From positions 103,474-167,473 of the forward strand of contig JAFDWN010000004.1 of the NCBI GenBank assembly GCA_018268465.1: a stretch of DNA of 64,000 nt, given 5' to 3'. The notes below the pieces were generated by a model. That model was not told the origin of the DNA and ran no database searches. It worked only from the letters and a program-made list of their open reading frames with translations. This document shows, piece after piece, positions 36,064-46,082 of this stretch. The translations under genes and the position numbers were made by a program. This DNA comes from Actinomycetota bacterium (GTDB lineage Bacteria; Actinomycetota; Actinomycetes; Mycobacteriales; Mycobacteriaceae). Positions within the stretch are counted from its first letter, which is position 1. Every line of letters begins with the position of its first letter.

Positions 36064-36804
36064 ATGACACATTTCACCAACCCCCGGGCCGCCGCGACCG
36101 CCACCGCCCACCTCGACCTGCCGCCGGGAGACGATGAGCGGGTCGTCGGCTTCGGCGTGATGGGCCTGCCGTTCGCCACGGGCCACTATCTGGCTTTCCG
36201 CGATTTCCCCGCGACGTCGTTCTCGCCCGCGTATCTGTCGGTGTGGCACCGCGATCCCGGCGGCGTGTGGACCTTCTACGCCACCACACCGGGTCAGCAG
36301 AGCTGTTCGCGGTACTTCAGCTCGGCCACACCGGTCGCTCCGGTCCAATGCGACATCCGCACCGAGTGGCCCACCCCGTGGTCGTTGCGGATCTCGATCG
36401 ACGGCCTGCTGGATTGGCGGCTCAACATCGGCACCACGGCGGCCACCCGCATGATGACCGCGATCGGCACCCGACTGCCGTCCACGGCCTGGAACAGCCG
36501 CACCGCCCTGGCGGTGCTGAGCCGTGCGGTCGGTCCTCTGCTCGGCCTTGGCAGCGTCCAGCTCACCGGAAAGCTGCCCAACGGGCAGGGCTATCGCATC
36601 GCACCCAAGCGGGTGTGGGCGGTGACCGACGCGACGGCCGTCGTGTGGGGTGAGGATCTCGGCGCGGTGGCGCCGCTGCCCGTCCAGGCCCGTCTGGAGG
36701 ACTTCCGCCTGCCCCAACGCGGCATTTGCGTGGTCGGACACGGGCGCTTCGAATCGTTCGACCCGGCGCGCCACCGTGAGGACCATCTCGGGCGATCGTG
36801 CTGA
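36064..36804 (+). CDS. Hypothetical protein
   Basis: A 246-aa protein with no recognised motif. It is Trp- and aromatic-rich and looks like an all-beta fold, with YLAFRDFP, YLSVWHRDPGGVWTFYAT and a late KRVWAVTDATAVVWGEDLG strand. No signal peptide or membrane segment. Such composition recalls lipid- or polyketide-binding beta-barrel proteins, but this is a weak impression. It starts at ATG 36064, 26 bases after the long hairpin, and is followed 31 bases later by the HD-GYP/LuxR gene, with which it may be co-transcribed. Confidence 0.7.
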   Translation: MTHFTNPRAAATATAHLDLPPGDDERVVGFGVMGLPFATGHYLAFRDFPATSFSPAYLSVWHRDPGGVWTFYATTPGQQSCSRYFSSATPVAPVQCDIRTEWPTPWSLRISIDGLLDWRLNIGTTAATRMMTAIGTRLPSTAWNSRTALAVLSRAVGPLLGLGSVQLTGKLPNGQGYRIAPKRVWAVTDATAVVWGEDLGAVAPLPVQARLEDFRLPQRGICVVGHGRFESFDPARHREDHLGRSC

Positions 36805-36835
36805 CCCGGCCGCCGGGACGGCGCAGAATCTTGGG

Positions 36836-38419
36836 GTGACGTCGGGCGCGACGCGAGGACCCGGGGCCGGGGCCGGGGCCACCACCCGGGCAGAGGTCCT
36901 CGCCGCCCTGTCGGTGGCCATCGACCTCGGCCTCGGCCAGCCCGCTGAGCACATGCTGCGCTCGGCGCTGATCGCCACGCGGCTCGCCGATCGCCTCGGT
37001 TTGACTCGCGCACAACGTGATTGCGTCTACTACGCCACACTGATCATGTGGATCGGCTGTCACGCCGATTCGCACGAATTCGCCCGGTGGTTCGGTGACG
37101 ACATCGCGGTCCGCCGCGATGCCTACCTCGTGGACTGGTCCGGGTTGCCGTACCAGCGGTTCCTGCTGACCAACATCGGACACGGCGAGTCACTGCTGCA
37201 ACGGTTGCGCACGACGACCGTGCTGTACGCGAACGCTCGCGGTCACATCTCCCGGCTCATCCATTCGCACTGCACCTCGGCGGCACTGCTCGCCGAGCGG
37301 GTCGGCCTGGACCCGGATGTCCAGACCGCGCTGCGGTTCACCTTCGAACGCTTCGACGGCGGCGGCCTGCCCGGCGGCGCCGGGGGCGATGCCATCCCGA
37401 TCGAGATGCGCGTCGCTCAGCTCGCCGACATGGTGGAGGTCCATCAGCGCGAGTTCGGCGTCGAGGGGGCGGTGGCGATGGCGCGCAGCCGCCGCGGCGG
37501 CCAGTTCGATCCGGCGGTCGTCGACGCGTTCGTCGCCGATCCGCACGCACTGCTCGGCGTGCCCGCGACGGGTGATGTGTGGGCGGCGGCGCTGGCGCAC
37601 GCCCCCGACCGGCACACCACACTCGACGCCGCCGCGCTGGACGCCCTGATTGTTGCGCTCGGAGACTTCGTCGACCTCAAATGCCCCTTCACTCTGGGGC
37701 ATTCACGTGAGACCGCACGGCTGGCCGCCGACGCCGCGGACGCCGTCGGCCTGGATTCGGACACGGTGACCCTCACGCGCCGGGCGGCGCACCTCCACGA
37801 CATCGGCAGGATCGGGGTCTCCAACCGGATCTGGTCCAAACCGTCGGGCCTGACGATGGCGGAGTTCGAACGCGTGCGGCTGCATCCGTACCTGACCGAG
37901 CGCATTCTGCAGCGGGTGCCCGGTCTGCGCCAGGTCGGGATGACCGCCGCGAATCATCACGAGCGTCTGGACGGGTCGGGATATCCCCGCGGCGTCGCCG
38001 CACCCCAGCTCGCCATGCCCGACCGGCTGCTGGCGGCCGCGGTCGACTACCGGTCGGCCCTCGAGACCCGGCCGTATCGCGAAGCGATGCCCCATGCCGC
38101 GGCGGCGCGCCGGCTGCGCGAACGGGTCCGCGCCGGCGGACTGGATCCGGTGGCCGCCGAGGCCGTCCTGCACGCCGCAGGGCACACCACGCAGCGACCC
38201 AAACCCCGGCCCGACGGGCTCACGGCACGCGAGGTCGAGGTCCTCGGACTGGTGGCGCGCGGCGCGAGCAACAAGGAGATCGCCGCCCGTCTGGTGATCA
38301 GCACGAAGACGGTGCGCAACCATGTGGAGCGCGCGTACGCCAAGATCGGGGTGTCGAACCGGATCGGGGCGAGTATGTACGCCCTGGAACGGGGACTGGC
38401 GCCGCCTACGACGAGCTGA
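36836..38419 (+). CDS. HD-GYP domain protein with C-terminal LuxR helix-turn-helix
   Basis: A 527-aa protein with two HD-GYP-like segments and a DNA-binding tail. The second segment (about 265-440) is intact: GHSRETARLAA, HLHDIGRIG (His321, Asp322), and HHERLDGSGYP (Gly382-Tyr383-Pro384), as in cyclic-di-GMP phosphodiesterases. The first segment (about 20-230) is degenerate: WIGCHAD replaces HDIG and FERFDGGGLP replaces HExxDGxGYP. The last 65 residues form a LuxR HTH (LTAREVEVLGLVARGASNKE). It may couple a nucleotide second messenger directly to transcription. GTG start at 36836. Confidence 0.87.
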   Translation: MTSGATRGPGAGAGATTRAEVLAALSVAIDLGLGQPAEHMLRSALIATRLADRLGLTRAQRDCVYYATLIMWIGCHADSHEFARWFGDDIAVRRDAYLVDWSGLPYQRFLLTNIGHGESLLQRLRTTTVLYANARGHISRLIHSHCTSAALLAERVGLDPDVQTALRFTFERFDGGGLPGGAGGDAIPIEMRVAQLADMVEVHQREFGVEGAVAMARSRRGGQFDPAVVDAFVADPHALLGVPATGDVWAAALAHAPDRHTTLDAAALDALIVALGDFVDLKCPFTLGHSRETARLAADAADAVGLDSDTVTLTRRAAHLHDIGRIGVSNRIWSKPSGLTMAEFERVRLHPYLTERILQRVPGLRQVGMTAANHHERLDGSGYPRGVAAPQLAMPDRLLAAAVDYRSALETRPYREAMPHAAAARRLRERVRAGGLDPVAAEAVLHAAGHTTQRPKPRPDGLTAREVEVLGLVARGASNKEIAARLVISTKTVRNHVERAYAKIGVSNRIGASMYALERGLAPPTTS

Positions 38420-38465
38420 CGTCGATGGCGCTGCCGGCGCCGTGGGTCGCTGCCATGATGACCGG

Positions 38466-39458
38466 GTGACCGCGGTACACGGCCGGGTGTGGCGAGCCGG
38501 CAAACCCCAGGACGACTTCGAGTTCTCCGCCATCTCCGACTACCTCGCCGAACCGGACACCCTGGTGTGGGCCGACATCTACGACCCCGATCACGCGGTG
38601 CTCACCGACCTGGCCAAGGAGATCGGACTGAACACGTGGGCGGTGGAGGATGCGATCGCGGAATCGGAGCGCACGAAGGCCGTCGTCTACCACACGCACA
38701 CGTTCTTCACGGTGTACGCCGTGGACACCGTCGAGGCGCCGGCCGACGACGACACGATCCCGCGGCTGTCCGTGCATCGCATTTCGGGATTCGTGCTGCC
38801 GCAGGGGTTGATCACCGTGCGGCTGTCACCGTGTATCGACATCGACACGGTGTCGGAGCGGTTCGACGAACTCGGCGGCCAGCAGTTCGGCGTCGGGTCA
38901 CTGGTGCACGGTCTGCTCGACGTGGTGGTGGACGGTCACTTCGCGGCCGTGCAGTGTCTCGACGACAACATCGAGGCCATCGAGGACGGGTTGTTCGACG
39001 ACTCGGGTCCGCGGCGCGGCCTGCAGCGTCAGATGTTCCGGTTGCGCAAGGATCTGGTCCAGCTGCGCCGGGTGGTGCTGCCGATGCGCGAGGTCATCAA
39101 CGCCATCCAGCACCGCAGACTCGACGCCAAGACCGCACCGGAGCTCGACCCGCTCTACGCCGACCTCTACGACCATGTCCTGCGGGCGTCGGAGTGGACG
39201 GAGTCCCTGCGCGACATGGTCACCACGGTGTTCGAGACCAACCTGTCGTTGCAGGACGCGCGGCTGAACAATGTGATGAAGAAACTCAGCGGCTGGGCCG
39301 CCATTATCGCCGTGCCCACCGCGATCACCGGCTTCTACGGCCAGAACGTGCTCTACCCGGGCTTCAACACCGTGGCCGGGTTCCTCGTCAGCAGCGTGGT
39401 CATCGTGCTGTTGGTGGCCGCGCTCTACGTCATGTTCCGGCGCAACGACTGGTTGTGA
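38466..39458 (+). CDS. corA: CorA-family divalent cation transporter with YGQN pore motif
   Basis: A 330-aa CorA/MIT channel for Mg2+ or Co2+. The cytoplasmic funnel occupies residues 1-265, then two C-terminal transmembrane helices (WAAIIAVPTAITGFYG and VAGFLVSSVVIVLLVAALYVM). The selectivity motif between them reads YGQN in place of the canonical YGMN. The Asn that contacts the hydrated ion is kept. GTG start at 38466. Expected to be pentameric. Stands between the HD-GYP gene and recC, with no obvious operon partner. Confidence 0.9.
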   Translation: MTAVHGRVWRAGKPQDDFEFSAISDYLAEPDTLVWADIYDPDHAVLTDLAKEIGLNTWAVEDAIAESERTKAVVYHTHTFFTVYAVDTVEAPADDDTIPRLSVHRISGFVLPQGLITVRLSPCIDIDTVSERFDELGGQQFGVGSLVHGLLDVVVDGHFAAVQCLDDNIEAIEDGLFDDSGPRRGLQRQMFRLRKDLVQLRRVVLPMREVINAIQHRRLDAKTAPELDPLYADLYDHVLRASEWTESLRDMVTTVFETNLSLQDARLNNVMKKLSGWAAIIAVPTAITGFYGQNVLYPGFNTVAGFLVSSVVIVLLVAALYVMFRRNDWL

Positions 39459-39480
39459 AGATGGCCTAGGGTGGCCTTCG

Positions 39481-42400
39481 ATGGTGCTTCACCTCCACCG
39501 TGCCGAGCGCACCGACCGCCTCGCCGACGGACTCGGCGCACTGCTGTCCGACCCGCTGCCCGACCCGTTCGCCGTCGAACTGGTGCTGGTCTCGGCGCGC
39601 GGCATGGAACGATGGCTCAGCCAGCGGCTGTCCCATGTGCTCGGGGGCGCCGACGGTGTGTGCGCGGGAGTGCAGTTCCGGTCGCCGGCGTCGCTGATCG
39701 CCGAGATCACCGGCACCGCCGACAGCGACCCGTGGTCACCCGAGGCGCTGACTTGGCCGTTGCTGGAGGCAATCGACGCCGGCCTCGACGAGCCGTGGTG
39801 CCGCACGCTCGCACAGCATCTGGGCCATTTCGCCGGCGGCGACGAGGCCGAGCTGCGCCGCGGGCGGCGCTACGCCGTCGCACGCCGGCTGGCCGGCCTG
39901 TTCGCCTCCTACGCCAGACAACGCCCGGCGATGCTCGTCGACTGGCTCGACGGAGAATCGTCCGACGGCACCGGGGCACGTCTGGACGCCGACCTGGATT
40001 GGCAGCCGCACCTGTGGCGCGCGGTGGTCGGCAGGGTCGCCGCCGAGCCCCCGCACATCCGGCACGAGAACGCACTCGCCCGGCTGTGCGCCGGACCCGC
40101 GGACCTGCCCACCCGGCTGTCCCTCTTCGGTCACACCCGGCTGGCAGCCTCGGAGATCGACCTGCTGGGCGCCCTGGCCGTCCACCACGACCTTCACCTC
40201 TGGTTGCCGCATCCCAGCGACGCGCTGTGGAACGCATTGCGTGGCACCTCCGGCCGGATCGCACGCCGTGCGGACACCAGCCACCGCGCGGTCGGGCATC
40301 CGCTGCTGGCGACCCTGGCCCGCGACGTTCGGGAACTTCAGGGCGGGCTGCCCGGCGATCACACTGACGAATTCCTCGGTACCGCCACCCATCCCGACAC
40401 CCTGCTCGGCTGGCTGCAGTCCGACATCGCCGCGAACACCGTGCGGCCGCGGGGACGTATCCACCGTCACGACGACCGTTCGCTGCAGGTGCACAGTTGT
40501 CACGGACCGGCCCGGCAGATCGACGTGCTGCGCGAGGTACTACTCGGACTTCTTGCCGACGACCAGACGCTGGAACCCCGCGACATCCTGGTGATGTGTC
40601 CCGACATCGAGACCTACGCACCGCTGATCGTCGCCGACTTCGGCCTGGGCGATGTGCTCACCGAGGGTCATCCCGCACATCGATTGCGCGTGCGCCTGGC
40701 CGACCGGTCACTGATCCAGACCAATCCGCTGCTCGGCGTGGCCGCGTCGCTGCTCGTGCTGGCGGGCGGGCGGGCGACCGCCAGCGAGGTGCTCGACTTC
40801 GCCCAATCACCGCCCGTCCGTGCCCGATTCGGATTCGACGACGACGATTTGGACGTCATCACCCGCTGGGTCCGCCAGGCGAATGTGCGGTGGGGGTTCG
40901 ACCAGCGGCACCGGCAGCCCTACGGCGTGGATTTCGTGCACAACACCTGGCGTTTCGGCATCGACCGGGTGCTCGCGGGTGTCGCGGTCTCCGCCGATGC
41001 GCACTCCTGGATCGATTCCACGCTGCCGCTGGACGACGTCGGCAGCAACCGCGTCGAACTGGCGGGCCGGCTGGCGGAGTTCGTCGACCGGCTGCACCGG
41101 GTCACTACTTCGCTGAACGGTGTTCTGCCGCTGCGTGACTGGCTGTCCCGGCTCGCCGACGGGGTGGACCTGCTGACCCGCGTCGCCGACGCCGACGCCT
41201 GGCAGCGCAGCCAGCTCCGGCGGGAGTTCGCCGATGTGGTCGACGACGCGGCGCAGCGTTGCGAGACGCCGATGCGGCTGTCCGACATCCGGGCGCTCCT
41301 CGACCGCCGCCTCGGCGGCCGGCCGACCCGCGCGAACTTCCGTACCGGCACCCTGACGGTGTGCACGATGGTGCCGATGCGTTCGGTGCCGCACCGGGTG
41401 GTGTGCCTGGTGGGTCTGGACGACGGTGTATTCCCGCGACTGGGCGTCGTCGACGGCGACGACGCGCTGGCCCGCAACCCACTGACCGGTGAACGCGACA
41501 TCCGCTCCGAGGACCGGCAACTGCTGCTCGACGCGGTCAGCGCAGCCACCGAAACACTGGTCATCAGTTATACCGGGGCCAACGAGTACTCGGGTCAGCC
41601 GCGACCGCCCGCGGTGCCGTTGGCCGAACTGCTCGACTCCATCGATGCCACCACGGAAACCGCCGTACGCGACCGCGTCGTCATCAGCCATCCGTTGCAG
41701 CCCTTCGATATTCGCAACGTTCGACCGGGCGCCCTGGTGCCGGGCGTGGCGTTCAGCTTCGACCCCACGGCGTTGCGGGCGGCCCGCGCCGCGAGCGAGC
41801 CGCGCCGCGCCCGGCCGCCGTTCGTCGCCGGACCGCTGCCGCCGCTACCCGCCCACGATGTGGGTCTCGACGAGCTCGCGGACTTCTTCAGGGATCCGGT
41901 GAAGGGTTTCTTCCGCGCGCTCGACTACACGCTGCCCTGGGACGTCGACGGCGTGACCGACGCCATGCCGGTCGATATCGACGCACTCGAGGAATGGACC
42001 GTCGGCGACCGGATGCTCTCCGACATGGTGCGCGGGATGACACCGGACGACGCCAGGCAGGCCGAATGGCGCCGCGGCACACTGCCTCCCGGCCAGCTGG
42101 GCTGGCGCCGCGCGACCGAGATCCGCGATCAGGCCCAGCAGTTGGCCGCCGCGGCCGCGCGGCTGCGTCAGCCGGTGTCGCACGCGCACGACGTGGACAT
42201 CGACCTGGGTGCCGGACGGCGGCTGACGGGCACCGTGTCACCGGTTTTCGGTGACCGGCTGGTGTCCGTCACCTATTCCCGGCTCAGCGGCAAGCACCTG
42301 CTCGAAGCGTGGATTCCGTTGCTGGCCTTGACCGGAGCCTATCCTGGCCGGCCCTGGTCGGCCAGCTGCATCGGCAGGCACCGGCGCGGCCCCGCGCCCC

Positions 42401-42771
42401 GGCGGGTGGAACTCGCCGCTCCCGCGGACACCGCGGTCGAACTCCTGCGGGATCTGGTGGCGATCTACGACGCCGGCAGGCGCGAACCGCTGCCATTGCC
42501 CGTCAAGACGTCGTTCGCCTGGGCGGAGGCCCGCCACAGCGGCGACGACCCCGAACAGGCCGCGGGGTACCGGTGGCGATCCACCGATCGGTTCCCCGGC
42601 GAGGAGCGCGAGCCCGCGCATATGCGCGCCTGGGGTCCCGACGCACGATTGGGCGACCTGATGGCGCCGGTGCGCCCGGGTGAGGAGTACGACGGCGAGG
42701 CACACCGGCTGGGCGCGTATGCAGCCCGGCTCTGGCTACCCCTGCTGCGGGCCGAACAGAGCGGGCCGTGA
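39481..42771 (+). CDS. recC: Exodeoxyribonuclease V subunit gamma (RecC)
   Basis: The 1096-aa RecC subunit of RecBCD, which guides the unwound 3' strand and interacts with the helicase subunits at double-strand breaks. Features include the N-terminal RAERTDRLADGLG, GMERWLSQRLSH helicase-like fragment, and VPMRSVPHRVVCLVGLDDGVFPR. ATG at 39481; the stop overlaps the recB start (TGATG). In mycobacteria RecBCD mainly serves single-strand annealing, with AdnAB doing end resection for recombination (known from M. smegmatis). Confidence 0.95.
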   Translation: MVLHLHRAERTDRLADGLGALLSDPLPDPFAVELVLVSARGMERWLSQRLSHVLGGADGVCAGVQFRSPASLIAEITGTADSDPWSPEALTWPLLEAIDAGLDEPWCRTLAQHLGHFAGGDEAELRRGRRYAVARRLAGLFASYARQRPAMLVDWLDGESSDGTGARLDADLDWQPHLWRAVVGRVAAEPPHIRHENALARLCAGPADLPTRLSLFGHTRLAASEIDLLGALAVHHDLHLWLPHPSDALWNALRGTSGRIARRADTSHRAVGHPLLATLARDVRELQGGLPGDHTDEFLGTATHPDTLLGWLQSDIAANTVRPRGRIHRHDDRSLQVHSCHGPARQIDVLREVLLGLLADDQTLEPRDILVMCPDIETYAPLIVADFGLGDVLTEGHPAHRLRVRLADRSLIQTNPLLGVAASLLVLAGGRATASEVLDFAQSPPVRARFGFDDDDLDVITRWVRQANVRWGFDQRHRQPYGVDFVHNTWRFGIDRVLAGVAVSADAHSWIDSTLPLDDVGSNRVELAGRLAEFVDRLHRVTTSLNGVLPLRDWLSRLADGVDLLTRVADADAWQRSQLRREFADVVDDAAQRCETPMRLSDIRALLDRRLGGRPTRANFRTGTLTVCTMVPMRSVPHRVVCLVGLDDGVFPRLGVVDGDDALARNPLTGERDIRSEDRQLLLDAVSAATETLVISYTGANEYSGQPRPPAVPLAELLDSIDATTETAVRDRVVISHPLQPFDIRNVRPGALVPGVAFSFDPTALRAARAASEPRRARPPFVAGPLPPLPAHDVGLDELADFFRDPVKGFFRALDYTLPWDVDGVTDAMPVDIDALEEWTVGDRMLSDMVRGMTPDDARQAEWRRGTLPPGQLGWRRATEIRDQAQQLAAAAARLRQPVSHAHDVDIDLGAGRRLTGTVSPVFGDRLVSVTYSRLSGKHLLEAWIPLLALTGAYPGRPWSASCIGRHRRGPAPRRVELAAPADTAVELLRDLVAIYDAGRREPLPLPVKTSFAWAEARHSGDDPEQAAGYRWRSTDRFPGEEREPAHMRAWGPDARLGDLMAPVRPGEEYDGEAHRLGAYAARLWLPLLRAEQSGP

Positions 42772-45700
42772 TGGACCGTTTCGACCTGCTCGGACCGCTG
42801 CCCGCGGCCGGATCCACGACGGTACTCGAGGCCAGCGCCGGGACCGGCAAGACCTTCGCGCTGGCCGGGCTGGTGACCCGCTACGTCGCCGAAGGCGTTG
42901 CGACCCTGGACGATATGCTGCTGATCACCTTCAGCCGCGCCGCCAGCCAGGAGCTTCGTGACCGGGTGCGCGGTCAGATCGCCTCCGCGTACCGCGCGTT
43001 CGAGACTCCACCCGATGGCGAGAACGAACTGCTCACCCACCTGCTCGCGGGCACCGCGGCGCAGCGCGCGGCACGCCGCGAGCGCCTCGGTGACGCACTG
43101 GCCGGGTTCGACGCGGCGACCATCGCCACCACCCATCAGTTCTGCCAACTGGTGCTGAAGTCACTCGGGGTGGCCGGTGACACCGACGCCGGCGTCACCC
43201 TGGCCGAAAGCCTCGACCCGTTGGTGACCGAGATCGTCGACGACCTGTACCTGGCGCATTTCGGGCGCGAACGCGACAACCCCGTCCTCACCTATCGCGA
43301 CGGCCTGCGGCTGGCGCGCGACGTGCTGGCCAATCCGGCCGCCGCGCTGCGGCCGGTCGCGCCGGAACCCGGATCCCGCGCCGACGTGTGCGTGCGGTTC
43401 GCCAGAGACGTTCTGACCGAACTGGATACCCGCAAGCGGCGGATGGGAGTCCTCGGCTACGACGATCTGCTGAGCCGGCTGGCCTCGGCTCTGGCCACCG
43501 AGGACTCCCCCGCGCGGCTGAGGATCCGGCGGCGCTGGCCCATCGTGATGGTCGACGAGTTCCAGGACACCGACCCCGTGCAGTGGCAGGTGATCGACCG
43601 GGCGTTCAGCGGCCACTGCACCCTGATCCTCATCGGCGACCCCAAACAGGCCATCTATGCGTTCCGCGGCGGCGATATCGTCACCTACCTCCGAGCCGCC
43701 GACACTGCGGGGGAAAAGAAGACCCTCGCCACGAACTGGCGCAGCGACGGCGCTCTGGTGCAGCGGCTGCAGGCGGTGCTGCGCGGCGCGGAGCTGGGCG
43801 ATCGCGCGATCGTCGTGCACGATGTGCAGGCCCGCCACGAGGGTTCACGGCTGGCGGGGGCGCCGAGCACAGACCCCTTCCGGCTGCGGGTGGTGAAGCG
43901 AACGACGTTCGGGCGCCGGGGAATCCAGAACCTCCCCATCGCCGATCTGCGCGAGCACATCGGCAGGGATCTCGCCGCCGACATCGCGGCGCTGCTGTCG
44001 AGCGCCGCGACCTTCGCCGGCAGGAGGCTGGCGGCACCCGACATCGCGGTGATCGTCGAGACCCACAGGGATGCCCGCATCTGCTACCGGGCACTGTCGG
44101 ACGCGGGCGTCCCCGCGGTGTACACCGGGGATTCGGATGTGTTCGGTTCGGCGGCCGCCGACGACTGGCTGTCGCTTCTCGAGGCGTTCGACCAACCGCA
44201 CCGCGCCGGGGTGGTGCGCGCCGCCGCGGCGACGATGTTCTTCGGTGAGACCGCCGAAACCTTGTCCGCAGGCGGTGATTCGCTCACCGACCGGTACGCA
44301 GAAACCCTGCGGGAGTGGGCCGGCCATGCCCGCGAACGCGGTATCGCAGCGGTCTTCGAAGCCGCACAGTTGACCGGGATGGGCGATCGGGTGCTGTCGT
44401 GGCAGGGCGGCGAACGTCATATGACGGATCTGGCGCACCTGACCCAACTGCTCCAGGACGCCGCGCACCGCGACCACCTCAACCTGCCCGCACTGCGGGA
44501 CTGGCTGCGCACCCAACGCGACACGCGCGGCGGTGCCGTCGAACACAGCCGCCGGCTGGACAGTGACGCCGCGGCCGTGCAGATCATGACGGTGTGGGCG
44601 AGCAAGGGGCTGCAGTTCCCCGTCGTCTACCTACCCTTCGCGTTCAATCGGCATGCGCAGGAACGTGATCTGGTGCTGTTTCACGACGATGCGGGTACCC
44701 GTTGTCTGCATGTGGGTGGGCCGGACAGCCCGGATTTCACCGACGTGCAGCGACGCGGCCGCCAGGAAGCCGCCGGCGACGACAGCAGGCTCATGTACGT
44801 GGCGTTGACGCGGGCGCAGGCGCAGGTCGTGGCGTGGTGGTCACCGGCCTTCCACGAACCCAACGGCGGGCTGTCGCGGCTGTTGCGCGGCAGGCGGCCC
44901 GGTGAACCCCGGGTACCCGACCGCGCGCAGCCGGCAAAGGTCAGCGACGACGCTGCACTGGCCCGGCTGCGGGAATGGGAGCTGGCGGGCGGACCGGTGA
45001 TCGAGGATTCCGTCGTGGCGGCGGTCCCACCGGTGGCGCCGCCGCATCCCACACCCGCGGGCTTGTCCGTCCGCCACTTCCACCGGCGCGTGGACACCAC
45101 CTGGCGCCGGACGTCGTACTCGGGCCTGATCAAGGCCGCCGAAACGACCGGAGTCGGCAGTGAACCGGAGGCGGTACAACTCGACGACGAGGTCGACGAT
45201 ATTCCTGAGATCCCGGTGAGCCGAACCCCTTCGGGTCCCGACGTCGTCTCCCCGATGGCACTGCTGCCGGCGGGTGCGACGTTCGGCACGCTCGTGCACG
45301 CCGTCCTGGAGACTGCCGACCCGATGGCGACCGACCTGCGCGGTGAGCTGGAGTCCCATATCCGGGCGCATGCGGTGTGGTCGCCGGTCGACGTGCCCCC
45401 GCCCGACCTCGCCGCCGCGTTGGTGCCGATGCACGACACCCCGCTGGGGCCGTTGGCGGGCGGGATGACGCTGCGACGCATCGGTCTGCGGGATCGGCTG
45501 CGCGAGATGGATTTCGAATTCCCACTGGATGGCGGGGACCAACGCGCCACGGCCGGGGACCTCCGGCTGCACGAGGTGGGATCGCTGGTGGCCGAGTTGC
45601 TCCCGCGTGACGACGTGCTCGCGCCCTACGCGCAACGGCTGCGGGACGGTGCGCTGGCGGGTCAGACGCTGCGCGGGTACCTCGCCGGTTCGGTGGACGC

Positions 45701-46082
45701 GGTGCTGCGCATTCCCGACGGGCAGGGGCACCGCTACCTGGTGGTGGATTACAAGACCAACAGGCTCGGTGTCGCCGGACGGGCGCTGACCGCCGCCGAC
45801 TATGTCCGCCCGCGGCTGGTCGAGGCGATGCTGCACACCGACTATCCGCTGCAGGCGCTGCTGTACAGCGTTGTGCTGCACCGATTTCTGCGGTGGCGGC
45901 TGGCCGGTTACGATCCGCAGCGGCACCTCGGCGGTGTGCTCTACCTGTTCGTCCGGGGAATGTGCGGCGAGCACACCCCAATCGTGGACGGACATCCCGC
46001 CGGTGTGTTCAGTTGGTCTCCCCCGGCGGCCCTGGTGACCGGTCTGTCCGATCTGCTCGGCGGGGACAGGACCGTCCGATGA
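42771..46082 (+). CDS. recB: Exodeoxyribonuclease V subunit beta (RecB), helicase-nuclease
   Basis: A 1103-aa UvrD-like 3'-5' helicase with a C-terminal nuclease domain. Walker A EASAGTGKTFALAGL lies near residue 20, Walker B VMVDEFQDTDPVQW near 260, and the helicase motif ALTRAQAQ near 680. The nuclease motif VVDYKTNRLG at about 990 carries the Asp-x-Lys catalytic pair. Overlaps recC by one base and recD by four (ATGA), so the three subunits are translationally coupled. Confidence 0.96.
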   Translation: MDRFDLLGPLPAAGSTTVLEASAGTGKTFALAGLVTRYVAEGVATLDDMLLITFSRAASQELRDRVRGQIASAYRAFETPPDGENELLTHLLAGTAAQRAARRERLGDALAGFDAATIATTHQFCQLVLKSLGVAGDTDAGVTLAESLDPLVTEIVDDLYLAHFGRERDNPVLTYRDGLRLARDVLANPAAALRPVAPEPGSRADVCVRFARDVLTELDTRKRRMGVLGYDDLLSRLASALATEDSPARLRIRRRWPIVMVDEFQDTDPVQWQVIDRAFSGHCTLILIGDPKQAIYAFRGGDIVTYLRAADTAGEKKTLATNWRSDGALVQRLQAVLRGAELGDRAIVVHDVQARHEGSRLAGAPSTDPFRLRVVKRTTFGRRGIQNLPIADLREHIGRDLAADIAALLSSAATFAGRRLAAPDIAVIVETHRDARICYRALSDAGVPAVYTGDSDVFGSAAADDWLSLLEAFDQPHRAGVVRAAAATMFFGETAETLSAGGDSLTDRYAETLREWAGHARERGIAAVFEAAQLTGMGDRVLSWQGGERHMTDLAHLTQLLQDAAHRDHLNLPALRDWLRTQRDTRGGAVEHSRRLDSDAAAVQIMTVWASKGLQFPVVYLPFAFNRHAQERDLVLFHDDAGTRCLHVGGPDSPDFTDVQRRGRQEAAGDDSRLMYVALTRAQAQVVAWWSPAFHEPNGGLSRLLRGRRPGEPRVPDRAQPAKVSDDAALARLREWELAGGPVIEDSVVAAVPPVAPPHPTPAGLSVRHFHRRVDTTWRRTSYSGLIKAAETTGVGSEPEAVQLDDEVDDIPEIPVSRTPSGPDVVSPMALLPAGATFGTLVHAVLETADPMATDLRGELESHIRAHAVWSPVDVPPPDLAAALVPMHDTPLGPLAGGMTLRRIGLRDRLREMDFEFPLDGGDQRATAGDLRLHEVGSLVAELLPRDDVLAPYAQRLRDGALAGQTLRGYLAGSVDAVLRIPDGQGHRYLVVDYKTNRLGVAGRALTAADYVRPRLVEAMLHTDYPLQALLYSVVLHRFLRWRLAGYDPQRHLGGVLYLFVRGMCGEHTPIVDGHPAGVFSWSPPAALVTGLSDLLGGDRTVR

